A DNA stretch of 41,209 nt from Flavobacterium sp. Its GTDB lineage: Bacteria > Bacteroidota > Bacteroidia > Flavobacteriales > Flavobacteriaceae. The stretch spans positions 1 through 41,209 of the forward strand of contig JALRGT010000028.1 of the NCBI GenBank assembly GCA_023259675.1, read 5' to 3'. Shown one piece after another: positions 17,814 through 25,915 of the stretch (positions are counted from its first letter, which is position 1; each line of letters begins with the position of its first letter). The notes under the pieces were generated by a model. It ran no database searches, was not told where the DNA came from, and saw only the letters and a program-made list of their open reading frames with translations. A program made the position numbers and the translations under genes.

Positions 17814-17844
17814 TTTGTCATTTAAATATTAAAAACTATATTTG
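17814..17844 (+). promoter_or_regulatory. Full Bacteroidota promoter for the MFS transporter gene
   Basis: TTTG at 17814-17817 and TATATTTG at 17837-17844 with exactly 19 bases between, the ideal -33/-7 arrangement. The transcription start should fall at about 17850, inside the operator-like box that follows, leaving a leader of about 140 bases before the ATG at 17993. Confidence 0.75.
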
Positions 17845-17858
17845 TGCAATCGATTACA
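17845..17858 (+). promoter_or_regulatory. Putative LacI-type operator (transporter promoter)
   Basis: TGCAATCGATTACA, a 14-bp near-palindrome with one mismatched pair, directly abutting the -7 element. The same 14 bases occur at 20697-20710 and 30338-30351. Its position over the start site indicates repression. Confidence 0.75.
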
Positions 17859-17861
17859 TGT

Positions 17862-17909
17862 GTTTTTTTTGAAAAAAACATTCTTTAAACTTTAATTTTT
17901 AAGTTTAAA
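17862..17909 (+). other. AT-rich hairpins in the transporter leader
   Basis: Two inverted repeats: GTTTTTTT/AAAAAAAC (17862-17869 with 17872-17879) and TTTAAACTT/AAGTTTAAA (17884-17892 with 17901-17909). They lie in the 5' leader. No known riboswitch is recognised; they could be incidental in AT-rich DNA. Confidence 0.35.
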
Positions 17910-17992
17910 AAGATGATTTTTGTTTTTGTAAGGCACTCATCTATAATAATTAACTAGTATCTAATTTTTAAACTTTTTATAATAAAATAACT

Positions 17993-19438
17993 ATGAACGA
18001 AACAAATAAAGCTATTGGTAATTACCGTTGGTCGATTTGCGGTTTGCTTTTTTTTGCAACTACTATAAACTATCTGGATAGACAAGTGCTTTCTTTAACT
18101 TGGAAGGATTTTATTGCTCCTGAATTTCATTGGACTAATAATGATTATGGAAATATTACTGCGTTATTTTCAATTTTTTATGCAGTTTCTTTATTGTTTG
18201 CCGGAAGATTGGTAGATTTATTAGATACAAAGAAAGGATTTCTTTGGGCTATTGGCGTTTGGTCTATAGGGGCTTGTTTGCATGCTTTTTGTGGTATAGC
18301 AACATCGGGAATATTGACAGGTAACTGGTTTGTTGGATTTGAAGGAGCAAAAGAAGCGCTTAAGACCGTAAATGATACCGGGATGGTAATTACAGTGAGT
18401 GTTACCTTATTTATTTTTGCTCGATTTGTTTTAGCATTGGGAGAGGCTGGAAATTTTCCTGCTGCAATCAAAACGACAGCTGAGTATTTTCCTAAAAAAG
18501 ACAGAGCTTTTTCAACAAGTATATTTAATGCAGGTGCTACTGTTGGTGCATTGGCGGCTCCAATATCAATTCCATTTATTGCCAAAGCTTATGGTTGGGA
18601 AATGTCTTTTATTATTATTGGTGCTTTAGGTTTTGTTTGGATGGGATTTTGGGTTTTCATGTATGATAAACCTGAAAAGCATTCAAAAGTAAGTGAAGCT
18701 GAGTTAGAGTACATTCAGCAAGATATTATTGCTGATAGTAAAATAGAAGGTTATGTGCCTGAATCTGCAGTTAAGGTAACTCTTATGCAGTGTTTAAAAT
18801 ACAAACAAACATGGGCATTCGCTTTTGGTAAATTTATGACAGATGGTGTTTGGTGGTTCTTTTTATTTTGGACTCCTGCCTATTTGAGTTCTGTTTATGG
18901 AATGGATTCCACAGAAGCAGCTTTACCATTATTTGTTTTGTACATGATTACTTTGCTTTCAATTATTGGGGGTTGGTTACCAACTTATTTTGTTGAAAAG
19001 AAAGGGATGAATCCATATGAGGGCAGAATGAGGTCGATGTTGATTTTTGCATTTTTCCCATTATTGGCATTAGTTGCACAGCCATTAGGTGGTGTGTCTT
19101 ATTGGTTACCGGTAATTATTATTGGTATTGCCGGTGCAGCTCACCAAGCTTGGTCCGCAAATATTTTCACGACAGTTGGAGATATGTTTCCTAAAAAAGC
19201 AATTGCCACGATTACTGGTATTGGAGGTTTAGCTGGTGGTATAGGTTCTACTGTAATTAATAAAGGATCAGGAATGTTGTTCGATTTTAGTAAAGATACC
19301 GATATGTCTTTTATGGGTTTTCATGGAATTGAAGCTGGATATTTTATTATTTTTTCTATTTGCGCCGTTTGTTATTTAATAGGCTGGACTGTAATGAAAA
19401 TGTTAGTTCCTAAATATAGCCCAATTACGGATTTGTAG
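17993..19438 (+). CDS. MFS transporter, hexuronate (ExuT-like) family
   Basis: 481 residues and about 12 transmembrane helices. The N-terminal 'TTINYLDRQVLSLTW' is the signature of the anion:cation symporter branch of MFS that includes ExuT and related sugar-acid carriers; 'EAGNFPAAIKTTAEYFPKKDRA' is the conserved helix 4-5 region. It most likely brings galacturonate and oligogalacturonate-derived acids across the inner membrane. It has its own strong promoter with an operator, matching the kduI and GH28 genes, which ties it to pectin use. A weak hairpin terminator at 19477 separates it from the oxidoreductase gene. Confidence 0.9.
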   Translation: MNETNKAIGNYRWSICGLLFFATTINYLDRQVLSLTWKDFIAPEFHWTNNDYGNITALFSIFYAVSLLFAGRLVDLLDTKKGFLWAIGVWSIGACLHAFCGIATSGILTGNWFVGFEGAKEALKTVNDTGMVITVSVTLFIFARFVLALGEAGNFPAAIKTTAEYFPKKDRAFSTSIFNAGATVGALAAPISIPFIAKAYGWEMSFIIIGALGFVWMGFWVFMYDKPEKHSKVSEAELEYIQQDIIADSKIEGYVPESAVKVTLMQCLKYKQTWAFAFGKFMTDGVWWFFLFWTPAYLSSVYGMDSTEAALPLFVLYMITLLSIIGGWLPTYFVEKKGMNPYEGRMRSMLIFAFFPLLALVAQPLGGVSYWLPVIIIGIAGAAHQAWSANIFTTVGDMFPKKAIATITGIGGLAGGIGSTVINKGSGMLFDFSKDTDMSFMGFHGIEAGYFIIFSICAVCYLIGWTVMKMLVPKYSPITDL

Positions 19439-19476
19439 ATTTGATTTATATTTAAAATAAAATAAAATGTAAAACG

Positions 19477-19514
19477 AAAAAAGGATATTGTATTTAAGTA
19501 CTTTGTCCTTTTTT
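19477..19514 (+). terminator. Possible terminator after the MFS gene
   Basis: AAAAAAGGA (19477-19485) pairs with TCCTTTTTT (19506-19514). The stem is A/T rich with a 20-base loop, so strength is doubtful and read-through into the next gene is possible. Confidence 0.5.
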
Positions 19515-19553
19515 AGTTTTAAAACACTTGGATTGTTGAAATAATTTGCTGTT

Positions 19554-20546
19554 ATGATTGAAAAAAAAAGTGAGTCAAAAATTATTCGTTGGGGAATAAT
19601 TGGTTGTGGTAATGTTACTGAAGTTAAGAGTGGTCCAGCTTACCAAAAAACAAAAGGATTTGAACTAGCTGCAGTCATGAGGAGAGATGCGATTAAAAGT
19701 GAAGATTATGCTAAAAGACATGGTGTGCCAAAATTTTATACGGATGCGGATAAATTAATAAATGATCCTGAAATTGATGCGGTTTATATTGCGACTCCTC
19801 CAGATTCTCATAAATTTTATGCGTTAAAAGTAGCCCAAGCTGGGAAGGCGTGTTGTGTTGAAAAACCAATGGCACCTAATTATGCGGATAGTTTAGCAAT
19901 GTACAAAGTGTTTAAGGATAAAGATATTCCTTTGTTTGTTGCTTATTATAGACGTTCCCTCCCTCGATTTAATCAAGTCAAGAAATGGATTGATGATGGC
20001 GAAATAGGAGAAATTAGAGATGTTAATTGGAGTTTGTATAGAAAGGCGTCTTCTGTTGATTTGTCGAAAGAATATAATTGGAGAACCGATTCTAATGTTG
20101 CTTTAGGCGGATATTTTGATGATTTGGCAAGTCATGGTCTGGATTTATTTGCATATTTACTTGGTGAAATAATGGATGTTGCAGGTTTCAGTAATAATCA
20201 GCAAGGCTTATATACGGCCAAGGATGCTATAACTGCTTGTTGGATTCATAATTCGGGTTGTACAGGTTCGGCAAGTTGGAATTTTGGATGCAACGAACAA
20301 GAAGATTGTGTTGAAGTTGTTGGTAGCCTGGGGAAAATTGTTTTTCCTGTTTTTGATGAAAATCCCATTGTTTTGCATGCTGATAATTGTAAAACAGAAT
20401 TGTTTATAAAGCATCCAGATAATGTTCAGTTGTACCATGTAGAAAATATGAAAGAACATTTTTTAGGAAATAGTTTACATCCTTCTGATGGAGAATCTGG
20501 TTTACATACCAGTTGGGTGATGGATAAAATTATGGGGATTATTTAA
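19554..20546 (+). CDS. Gfo/Idh/MocA family NAD(P)-dependent oxidoreductase
   Basis: 330 residues. The N-terminal Rossmann domain shows 'IRWGIIGCGNVTEVKSGP' (GxGxxx) and 'AVYIATPPDSHKFYALKVAQAGKACCVEKPMA', where the Glu-Lys-Pro motif contains the conserved family lysine. The C-terminal alpha/beta domain holds 'GGYFDDLASHGLDLFAYLLG' with the usual Asp-x3-His catalytic pair. Substrate is not evident. It lies between the transporter and kduI and may act on a sugar acid or a rare pectin sugar, but none of the standard galacturonate steps needs it. No signal peptide. Probably expressed with the transporter or from its own weak promoter. Confidence 0.9.
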   Translation: MIEKKSESKIIRWGIIGCGNVTEVKSGPAYQKTKGFELAAVMRRDAIKSEDYAKRHGVPKFYTDADKLINDPEIDAVYIATPPDSHKFYALKVAQAGKACCVEKPMAPNYADSLAMYKVFKDKDIPLFVAYYRRSLPRFNQVKKWIDDGEIGEIRDVNWSLYRKASSVDLSKEYNWRTDSNVALGGYFDDLASHGLDLFAYLLGEIMDVAGFSNNQQGLYTAKDAITACWIHNSGCTGSASWNFGCNEQEDCVEVVGSLGKIVFPVFDENPIVLHADNCKTELFIKHPDNVQLYHVENMKEHFLGNSLHPSDGESGLHTSWVMDKIMGII

Positions 20547-20690
20547 TGAAATTTTTTCCAGGTTTTTACTTGGTGATAATTTAAAAAAAAATCCTTATCT
20601 TTTTAGCTAAAATCCTTAATAATATTTATTTATTTTAAATTTGTAACATTTTTTTAGCAAGTGAAGCAATATTTATTTGTTGAAAAGGTT

Positions 20691-20698
20691 TATTTTTG
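20691..20698 (+). promoter_or_regulatory. -7 promoter element (TATTTTTG) for the kduI-uxaA operon
   Basis: Exact TAnnTTTG, 27 bases before the kduI ATG, giving a very short leader of about 20 bases. No TTTG at the 19-base spacing; the nearest is at 20676-20679. Confidence 0.65.
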
Positions 20699-20710
20699 CA
20701 ATCGATTACA
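20697..20710 (+). promoter_or_regulatory. Putative LacI-type operator (kduI promoter)
   Basis: TGCAATCGATTACA, identical to the box at the transporter and first GH28 promoters. It overlaps the last two bases of the -7 element and covers the expected start site. Confidence 0.75.
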
Positions 20711-20725
20711 TAACTTTATTTTACT

Positions 20726-21565
20726 ATGACAAAATACAATTCAAGATATGCCTCAAGTCCACAGGCGGTAAAACAATATGATACGAAACAATTGAGAGAT
20801 GAATTCTTGATTGATAATTTAATGCAAGAAGATGAAATAGTTCTTACGTATTCTCATTATGATAGATATATTGCGGGTTCTGCAGTCCCGGTTAGTGCGC
20901 CATTAGTTTTGGAAACAATTGACCCTCTAAAATCAACTTATTTTTTAGAGCGTAGAGAACTAGGGATTATTAATGTAGGAGGAAGTGGTACAGTCATAGT
21001 TGATGGAACATTGTATGAATTGGGATTTAAAGATGCTTTGTATATCGGTAGTGGGAATAAAGAGGTAATTTTTAAAAGTGAGAATGGTAACAATCCAGCA
21101 AAATTTTATATTAATTCTGCGCCGGCACACGTAAATTTTCCAACAAAAAAAGTAAGTTTAGCGGAAGCAAATAAATTAGAATTAGGTACTGTTGAAACAG
21201 CAAATTCAAGAACGGTAAACCAAATGATTATTGGAGGAATTGTTACTACTTGTCAATTACAAATGGGGATGACGGAGCTTAAAACAGGTAGTGTTTGGAA
21301 TACCATGCCGGCGCATGTTCATGATCGTAGGATGGAAGTGTACTTCTATTTAGATATTCCGGAAAATCAAGCTGTTTGTCATTTTATGGGAGAACCACAA
21401 GAAACCAGACATATTTGGATGAATAACCATCAAGCGGTAATTTCTCCACCATGGTCTATACATTCTGGTTCGGGTACAAGTAACTATACTTTTATTTGGG
21501 GAATGGCAGGTGAGAACTTAGATTATGGGGATATGGATGTTTGTAAAATAACAGATTTAAGATAA
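20726..21565 (+). CDS. kduI: 5-dehydro-4-deoxy-D-glucuronate isomerase
   Basis: 279 residues, the family length. Isomerises 4-deoxy-L-threo-5-hexosulose uronate (from unsaturated galacturonate) to 3-deoxy-D-glycero-2,5-hexodiulosonate. The cupin metal site is visible in 'MPAHVHDRRMEVYFYLD' (His-x-His and Glu) with the fourth ligand His in 'PPWSIHSGSG'. First gene of a run in which each gene starts within about 35 bases of the previous one. The operator at its promoter suggests control by the LacI regulator at the end of the run. Confidence 0.97.
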   Translation: MTKYNSRYASSPQAVKQYDTKQLRDEFLIDNLMQEDEIVLTYSHYDRYIAGSAVPVSAPLVLETIDPLKSTYFLERRELGIINVGGSGTVIVDGTLYELGFKDALYIGSGNKEVIFKSENGNNPAKFYINSAPAHVNFPTKKVSLAEANKLELGTVETANSRTVNQMIIGGIVTTCQLQMGMTELKTGSVWNTMPAHVHDRRMEVYFYLDIPENQAVCHFMGEPQETRHIWMNNHQAVISPPWSIHSGSGTSNYTFIWGMAGENLDYGDMDVCKITDLR

Positions 21566-21575
21566 TTATAGATTG

Positions 21576-22361
21576 ATGAATTTATTTAATTTAAAAGGAA
21601 AGCGTGCTCTGATAACGGGAGGTACTCATGGTTTAGGGATGGCGATGGCTGAAGGTCTTGCTATGGCAGGTGCTGAATTGGTCATTACTGGAACTACGTC
21701 TTCTAAAATGGAAGAGGCACTTGCTTATTATTTAAGTAAGGGATACGTTGCTTCTGGATATTTATTTGATGTAACAGACGAGAAAGCAGCTCAAGAAAAT
21801 ATTGAATTAATAACTAAGGAATTAGGAGAAATTCATGTTTTAATTAACAATGCTGGAATTATTAAAAGAGAATTAGCGATAACAATGCCTGTCAGTGATT
21901 TCAGAAAAGTTATCGATATAGATTTGGTTGGTCCATTCATCATGTCACAATTGGTTGCTAAGCAAATGATTGAGCGTAATGAAGGGAAAATAATTAATAT
22001 CTGTTCTATGATGAGTGAATTAGGTAGAACCAATGTTTCTGCCTATGCTGCTGCAAAAGGTGGACTCAAAATGCTTACCCGTAATTTGGCTACTGAATGG
22101 GCAAGGCATAATATTCAGGTAAATGGAATAGGTCCAGGATATTTTGCGACTACTCAAACGGAACCAATCCGTGTGGATGGACATCCTTTTAATGAATTTA
22201 TTATTAGTAGAACACCCGCCGGCCGTTGGGGAAATCCGGAAGATTTAGCAGGAGCAACCGTATTTTTGGCATCTAAAGCCAGTGATTTTGTCAATGGACA
22301 AATTATCTATGTAGATGGTGGAATTTTAGCTACCATTGGAAAGCCTTCAAATGAGAATTAA
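21576..22361 (+). CDS. kduD: 2-dehydro-3-deoxy-D-gluconate 5-dehydrogenase (2-deoxy-D-gluconate 3-dehydrogenase), SDR
   Basis: 261 residues from the ATG at 21576 (an in-frame TTG at 21573 is ignored). A short-chain dehydrogenase with 'ITGGTHGLGMA' (TGxxxGxG cofactor site), 'LINNAGI' (NNAG), the catalytic Ser in 'NICSMMSE', and Y157-x3-K161 in 'YAAAKGG'. It reduces DKII to 2-keto-3-deoxygluconate, the step after KduI, and starts 10 bases after kduI. C-terminal 'DFVNGQIIYVDGG' is standard for the family. Confidence 0.95.
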   Translation: MNLFNLKGKRALITGGTHGLGMAMAEGLAMAGAELVITGTTSSKMEEALAYYLSKGYVASGYLFDVTDEKAAQENIELITKELGEIHVLINNAGIIKRELAITMPVSDFRKVIDIDLVGPFIMSQLVAKQMIERNEGKIINICSMMSELGRTNVSAYAAAKGGLKMLTRNLATEWARHNIQVNGIGPGYFATTQTEPIRVDGHPFNEFIISRTPAGRWGNPEDLAGATVFLASKASDFVNGQIIYVDGGILATIGKPSNEN

Positions 22362-22379
22362 TATATTAATAAATTTATA

Positions 22380-23780
22380 ATGAGTACAAAATTTATAAAC
22401 GACAACTTTCTATTAGAGAATAAATACGCAGAAGAATTATACCATAATTATTCTAAAAATCAACCGATTATTGATTATCACAATCACTTAAATCCTCAGT
22501 TTATTGCCGAGGATAAAATTTTTGATAATATTACCAATGTTTGGATTAATGGAGATCATTACAAATGGCGTGCGATGCGTACCCTAGGGGTTAATGAGCA
22601 ATTTATCACAGGAAATGGTTCCGATAAAGATAAATTCTTGAACTGGGCTAAAACAGTTCCTTATACCATGCGTAACCCTTTGTATCACTGGACACATTTA
22701 GAATTGGCACGTTATTTTGATATTTATGATTTATTAAATGAAAAATCGGCAGAGAAAATATATCTTGAAACTTCAGCAAAAATAAATTCTCCAGAATATA
22801 GTACTCGCAATTTATTAAGAAAAGTAAATGCTGAATTCGTTTGTACTACCGAAGATCCTATCGATACTTTGGAATTTCACCAACAATTGGCAAAAAGCGA
22901 TTTTGAAGTTAAAGTGGGTACTGCTTTCAGACCTGATAAAGCGATTTTAATTTCCAATGATGGATACAATGTTTATATTGATACATTAGGTCAAGTAGCT
23001 GGTGTGGAGATTAACACCTATTCAGATTTATGTACTGCATTGAGAAATAGAATTGACTATTTTGATAAAAAGGGGTGCAAACTTTGTGATCATGGTTTAG
23101 ACCAAGTTTACTTTGAAAACTATACAGAAAGTGAAATAAATGCCATTTTCAAAAAGAAAAGAGAAAATGGAACATTGAGCAACGAGGAAGCATTGAAATT
23201 CCAAAGTGCAATATTATTTTTCTTATTTGAAACTTACCATGAATTTGGATGGGTACAACAACTTCATTTAGGGGCATTAAGAAATAATAATGCTCGTATG
23301 CACCGAATTTTAGGACCTGATACAGGTTGGGATTCTATTGGAGATTATCCACAGGCGCAAAAGTTATCCGGATTCTTAAATGCATTAGATAGCAAAGATA
23401 AATTGACTAAAACAATTATTTACAATCTAAATCCAGCTGATAATGAAGTTATGGCCACTATGATTGGAAACTTTAATGATGGAAGTGTGAAAGGAAAAGT
23501 ACAATTCGGTTCCGGATGGTGGTTTTTAGATCAAAAAGATGGAATGACCAAACAATTGAATGCTCTATCTAATATGGGATTGATTAGCTGTTTCATCGGA
23601 ATGTTGACGGATTCACGTAGTTTCTTATCTTTTCCAAGACATGAATACTTCAGACGTATTCTTTGTAATCTTTTGGGTGACGAAATCAAAAGAGGGGAAT
23701 TGCCAAATGATATGGAATGGATTGGTAAAATGGTTTCTGATATTAGTTATAACAACGCAAAAGAATATTTCAAGTTTTAA
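22380..23780 (+). CDS. uxaC: Uronate (glucuronate/galacturonate) isomerase
   Basis: 466 residues. Converts D-galacturonate to D-tagaturonate (and glucuronate to fructuronate). The amidohydrolase-like TIM barrel shows the N-terminal metal motif 'IDYHNHLNP' (His-x-His), 'VNAEFVCTTEDPIDTLEFH', 'QLHLGALRNNN' and the C-terminal 'LTDSRSFLSFPRHEYFRR'. These are diagnostic of UxaC. Starts 18 bases after kduD. Confidence 0.97.
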   Translation: MSTKFINDNFLLENKYAEELYHNYSKNQPIIDYHNHLNPQFIAEDKIFDNITNVWINGDHYKWRAMRTLGVNEQFITGNGSDKDKFLNWAKTVPYTMRNPLYHWTHLELARYFDIYDLLNEKSAEKIYLETSAKINSPEYSTRNLLRKVNAEFVCTTEDPIDTLEFHQQLAKSDFEVKVGTAFRPDKAILISNDGYNVYIDTLGQVAGVEINTYSDLCTALRNRIDYFDKKGCKLCDHGLDQVYFENYTESEINAIFKKKRENGTLSNEEALKFQSAILFFLFETYHEFGWVQQLHLGALRNNNARMHRILGPDTGWDSIGDYPQAQKLSGFLNALDSKDKLTKTIIYNLNPADNEVMATMIGNFNDGSVKGKVQFGSGWWFLDQKDGMTKQLNALSNMGLISCFIGMLTDSRSFLSFPRHEYFRRILCNLLGDEIKRGELPNDMEWIGKMVSDISYNNAKEYFKF

Positions 23781-23802
23781 ATTTATCCCACGAATCTAGA
23801 TC

Positions 23803-24150
23803 ATGACTAATTTAATGAAAAGCAATCTTTTTTTTAATAATGAAGAAACGGAATGGGAGGTTGTAGGCGATGGCATACAGCGTCAAATAGTTGGTTTTGA
23901 TGATAAGATTATGATGGTTAATGTTAAATTTGACAAAGGAGCAATTGGTGTTCTACACAGTCACCCCCATTCTCAAGTTACTCATATCGCTGAGGGGCAA
24001 TTTGAAGTTACTATCGATGGAGAAACTAAAATATTAAAAAAAGGAGATTCTTTTTATATTCCGTCTAATATAATACACGGTGTTGTTTGTGTAGATGACG
24101 GTATGCTTATAGATGTATTTAGTCCTATAAGAGAGGATTTTATGAAATAA
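23803..24150 (+). CDS. kdgF: KdgF, cupin for linearisation of unsaturated uronate
   Basis: 115 residues, single cupin domain. The metal site is visible as 'LHSHPHSQVTHIAEG' (His-x-His-x3-Gln) and the later His in 'SNIIHGV'. KdgF converts 4,5-unsaturated galacturonate to 4-deoxy-5-hexosulose uronate, feeding KduI. The first ATG at 23803 is used; 23815 is a possible alternative. Placement between uxaC and kdgK makes the KdgF role likely over other small cupins. Confidence 0.9.
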   Translation: MTNLMKSNLFFNNEETEWEVVGDGIQRQIVGFDDKIMMVNVKFDKGAIGVLHSHPHSQVTHIAEGQFEVTIDGETKILKKGDSFYIPSNIIHGVVCVDDGMLIDVFSPIREDFMK

Positions 24151-24174
24151 TCGTAAATTTTAACTCATATATAA

Positions 24175-25197
24175 ATGAATAAAGTTGTCACATTTGGTGA
24201 AATTATGTTGCGTCTTTCGACTGAAAGACATTTTCGTTTTTCGCAAGCAAGAACATTTACAGCTACCTATGGTGGTGGTGAATTTAATGTAGCGGTATCG
24301 CTAACCAATTATGGAGTTGCTGCAGAATTTGTAACCCGATTACCCGAGCATGAAATTGGAGGTTGTGCCTTACAAGAGATGCGTAAGATGGGTGTGGGAC
24401 ATGGGAATGTGATTTTTGGAGGCGAACGTTTAGGTACCTATTATCTAGAGACGGGTGCAGGAACAAGAGGAAGTAATGTGGTTTACGATCGAGCACATAG
24501 TTCTATGGCCACGATTCAAAAAGGAGACATCGATTGGGTTAAAGTTTTTGAGGGAGCCACTTGGTTTCATTGGAGCGGAATTACTGCCGCGATTTCTCAA
24601 AGTTCTGCCGACGCATGTCTGGAAGCTGTTAAAGTAGCTCATGAACTAGGTCTGACAATTTCATGTGACTTGAATTACAGATCAAAATTATGGCAATATG
24701 GCAAGGCACCAAGTGGTGTGATGCCTGAACTATTGAAATACAGTCATGTTATTTTGGGAGATATTGATACCGCATTTTTTATGATGGGTCAAGCCAAAGT
24801 AGATCCGAATTACCAAGACTTAAAATCACTCCCTACTTTATACAGTAAATTATTCGAATGGTGTCCCAACCTAAAAATCGTCGCAACCACTTTGCGTTAT
24901 TCTGTAAGTGCCTCGCATCAAAGAATTGGTGGCGTTTTGTTTGATGGAGCGACGGTTTACAATGCGGCAGTGCAGGAAGTGACTCCAGTTGTTGATCGCG
25001 TGGGTAGTGGAGATGCTTTCATGGGTGGATTGATTTATGGATTGTTAGAATATAAAGACAGTCACCAAAAAGCATTGGATTTTGCTGTGGCCGCTTGTTG
25101 TTTGAAACATACTATAGCCGGTGATTATAATTTAGTAACCTTAAAAGAAGTAGAAACTATGGCCGGAGGGAATTACTCTGGATTAGTATCAAGATAA
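24175..25197 (+). CDS. kdgK: 2-dehydro-3-deoxygluconokinase (PfkB family)
   Basis: 340 residues. Phosphorylates KDG to KDPG. The PfkB fold starts with 'VVTFGEIMLRLST' and 'GGGEFNVAVSLTNYG' (sugar-binding Gly-Gly), and ends with the signature 'DRVGSGDAFMGGLIYGL', where D280 is the catalytic base. No other kinase is present in the operon, so KDG is the natural substrate. Confidence 0.95.
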   Translation: MNKVVTFGEIMLRLSTERHFRFSQARTFTATYGGGEFNVAVSLTNYGVAAEFVTRLPEHEIGGCALQEMRKMGVGHGNVIFGGERLGTYYLETGAGTRGSNVVYDRAHSSMATIQKGDIDWVKVFEGATWFHWSGITAAISQSSADACLEAVKVAHELGLTISCDLNYRSKLWQYGKAPSGVMPELLKYSHVILGDIDTAFFMMGQAKVDPNYQDLKSLPTLYSKLFEWCPNLKIVATTLRYSVSASHQRIGGVLFDGATVYNAAVQEVTPVVDRVGSGDAFMGGLIYGLLEYKDSHQKALDFAVAACCLKHTIAGDYNLVTLKEVETMAGGNYSGLVSR

Positions 25198-25208
25198 ATA
25201 AAAAAAAT

Positions 25209-25883
25209 ATGGCAAGATATTCAAGAATTGAAGTAGCGAGTGTAATGAAAGAAAACGGAATGGTTCCATTGTTCTTTCATTCGGATATTGAATTGTGTAA
25301 AAAAATATTAAAAGCATGTTATGATGGAGGTTCCCGTTTGATGGAATTTACAAGTAGAGGTGATTTTGCTTTTGAAATATTTGGACAACTTAATAAATAT
25401 GCTTTGGCCGAATTGCCAGGTATGATTTTGGGAGTGGGTTCAGTAACTGATGCGGCAGCAGCTTCATTGTATATGCAATTGGGAGCTAATTTTATTGTTA
25501 CTCCGGTTTTAAGAGAAGATATTGCATTGGTTTGTAACCGTAGAAAAGTATTGTGGTCACCAGGATGTGGTACTTTAACAGAAATAGCAAGAGCAGAAGA
25601 ATTAGGATGTGAGATAGTGAAATTATTCCCAGGAGATATCTACGGGCCACAATTCATCAAAGGAATAAAAGGACCATGCCCATGGACAAGTATCATGCCT
25701 ACAGGAGGCGTTTCTACTGAAAGAAGTAATCTCAAAAGTTGGTTTGATGTTGGTGTACATTGTGTTGGTTTAGGTTCCCAGTTGATTTCAAGTGAAATTT
25801 TAGCCAATAAAGATTATGCAGGACTTCAAGCTAAAGTACAAGAAACGCTTGCATTAATCAAAGAACTTAGAGCAGGAAAATAA
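25209..25883 (+). CDS. eda: 2-dehydro-3-deoxyphosphogluconate (KDPG) aldolase
   Basis: 224 residues, class I aldolase. Splits KDPG to pyruvate and glyceraldehyde 3-phosphate, the last step of the pathway. The Schiff-base lysine is K138 in 'EIVKLFPGDIYGP', the catalytic Glu/Thr/Arg set is in 'MEFTSRGD' (E46, T48, R50), and 'IMPTGGVS' is the phosphate-binding loop. It starts 11 bases after kdgK. Confidence 0.95.
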   Translation: MARYSRIEVASVMKENGMVPLFFHSDIELCKKILKACYDGGSRLMEFTSRGDFAFEIFGQLNKYALAELPGMILGVGSVTDAAAASLYMQLGANFIVTPVLREDIALVCNRRKVLWSPGCGTLTEIARAEELGCEIVKLFPGDIYGPQFIKGIKGPCPWTSIMPTGGVSTERSNLKSWFDVGVHCVGLGSQLISSEILANKDYAGLQAKVQETLALIKELRAGK

Positions 25884-25915
25884 TTCACTAACAGCAATAA
25901 AAGATAAATTTTAAA

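Noticed and set aside
17862..17909. Riboswitch in the transporter leader
   Set aside because: No conserved riboswitch core is recognisable; only simple AT-rich inverted repeats are present.
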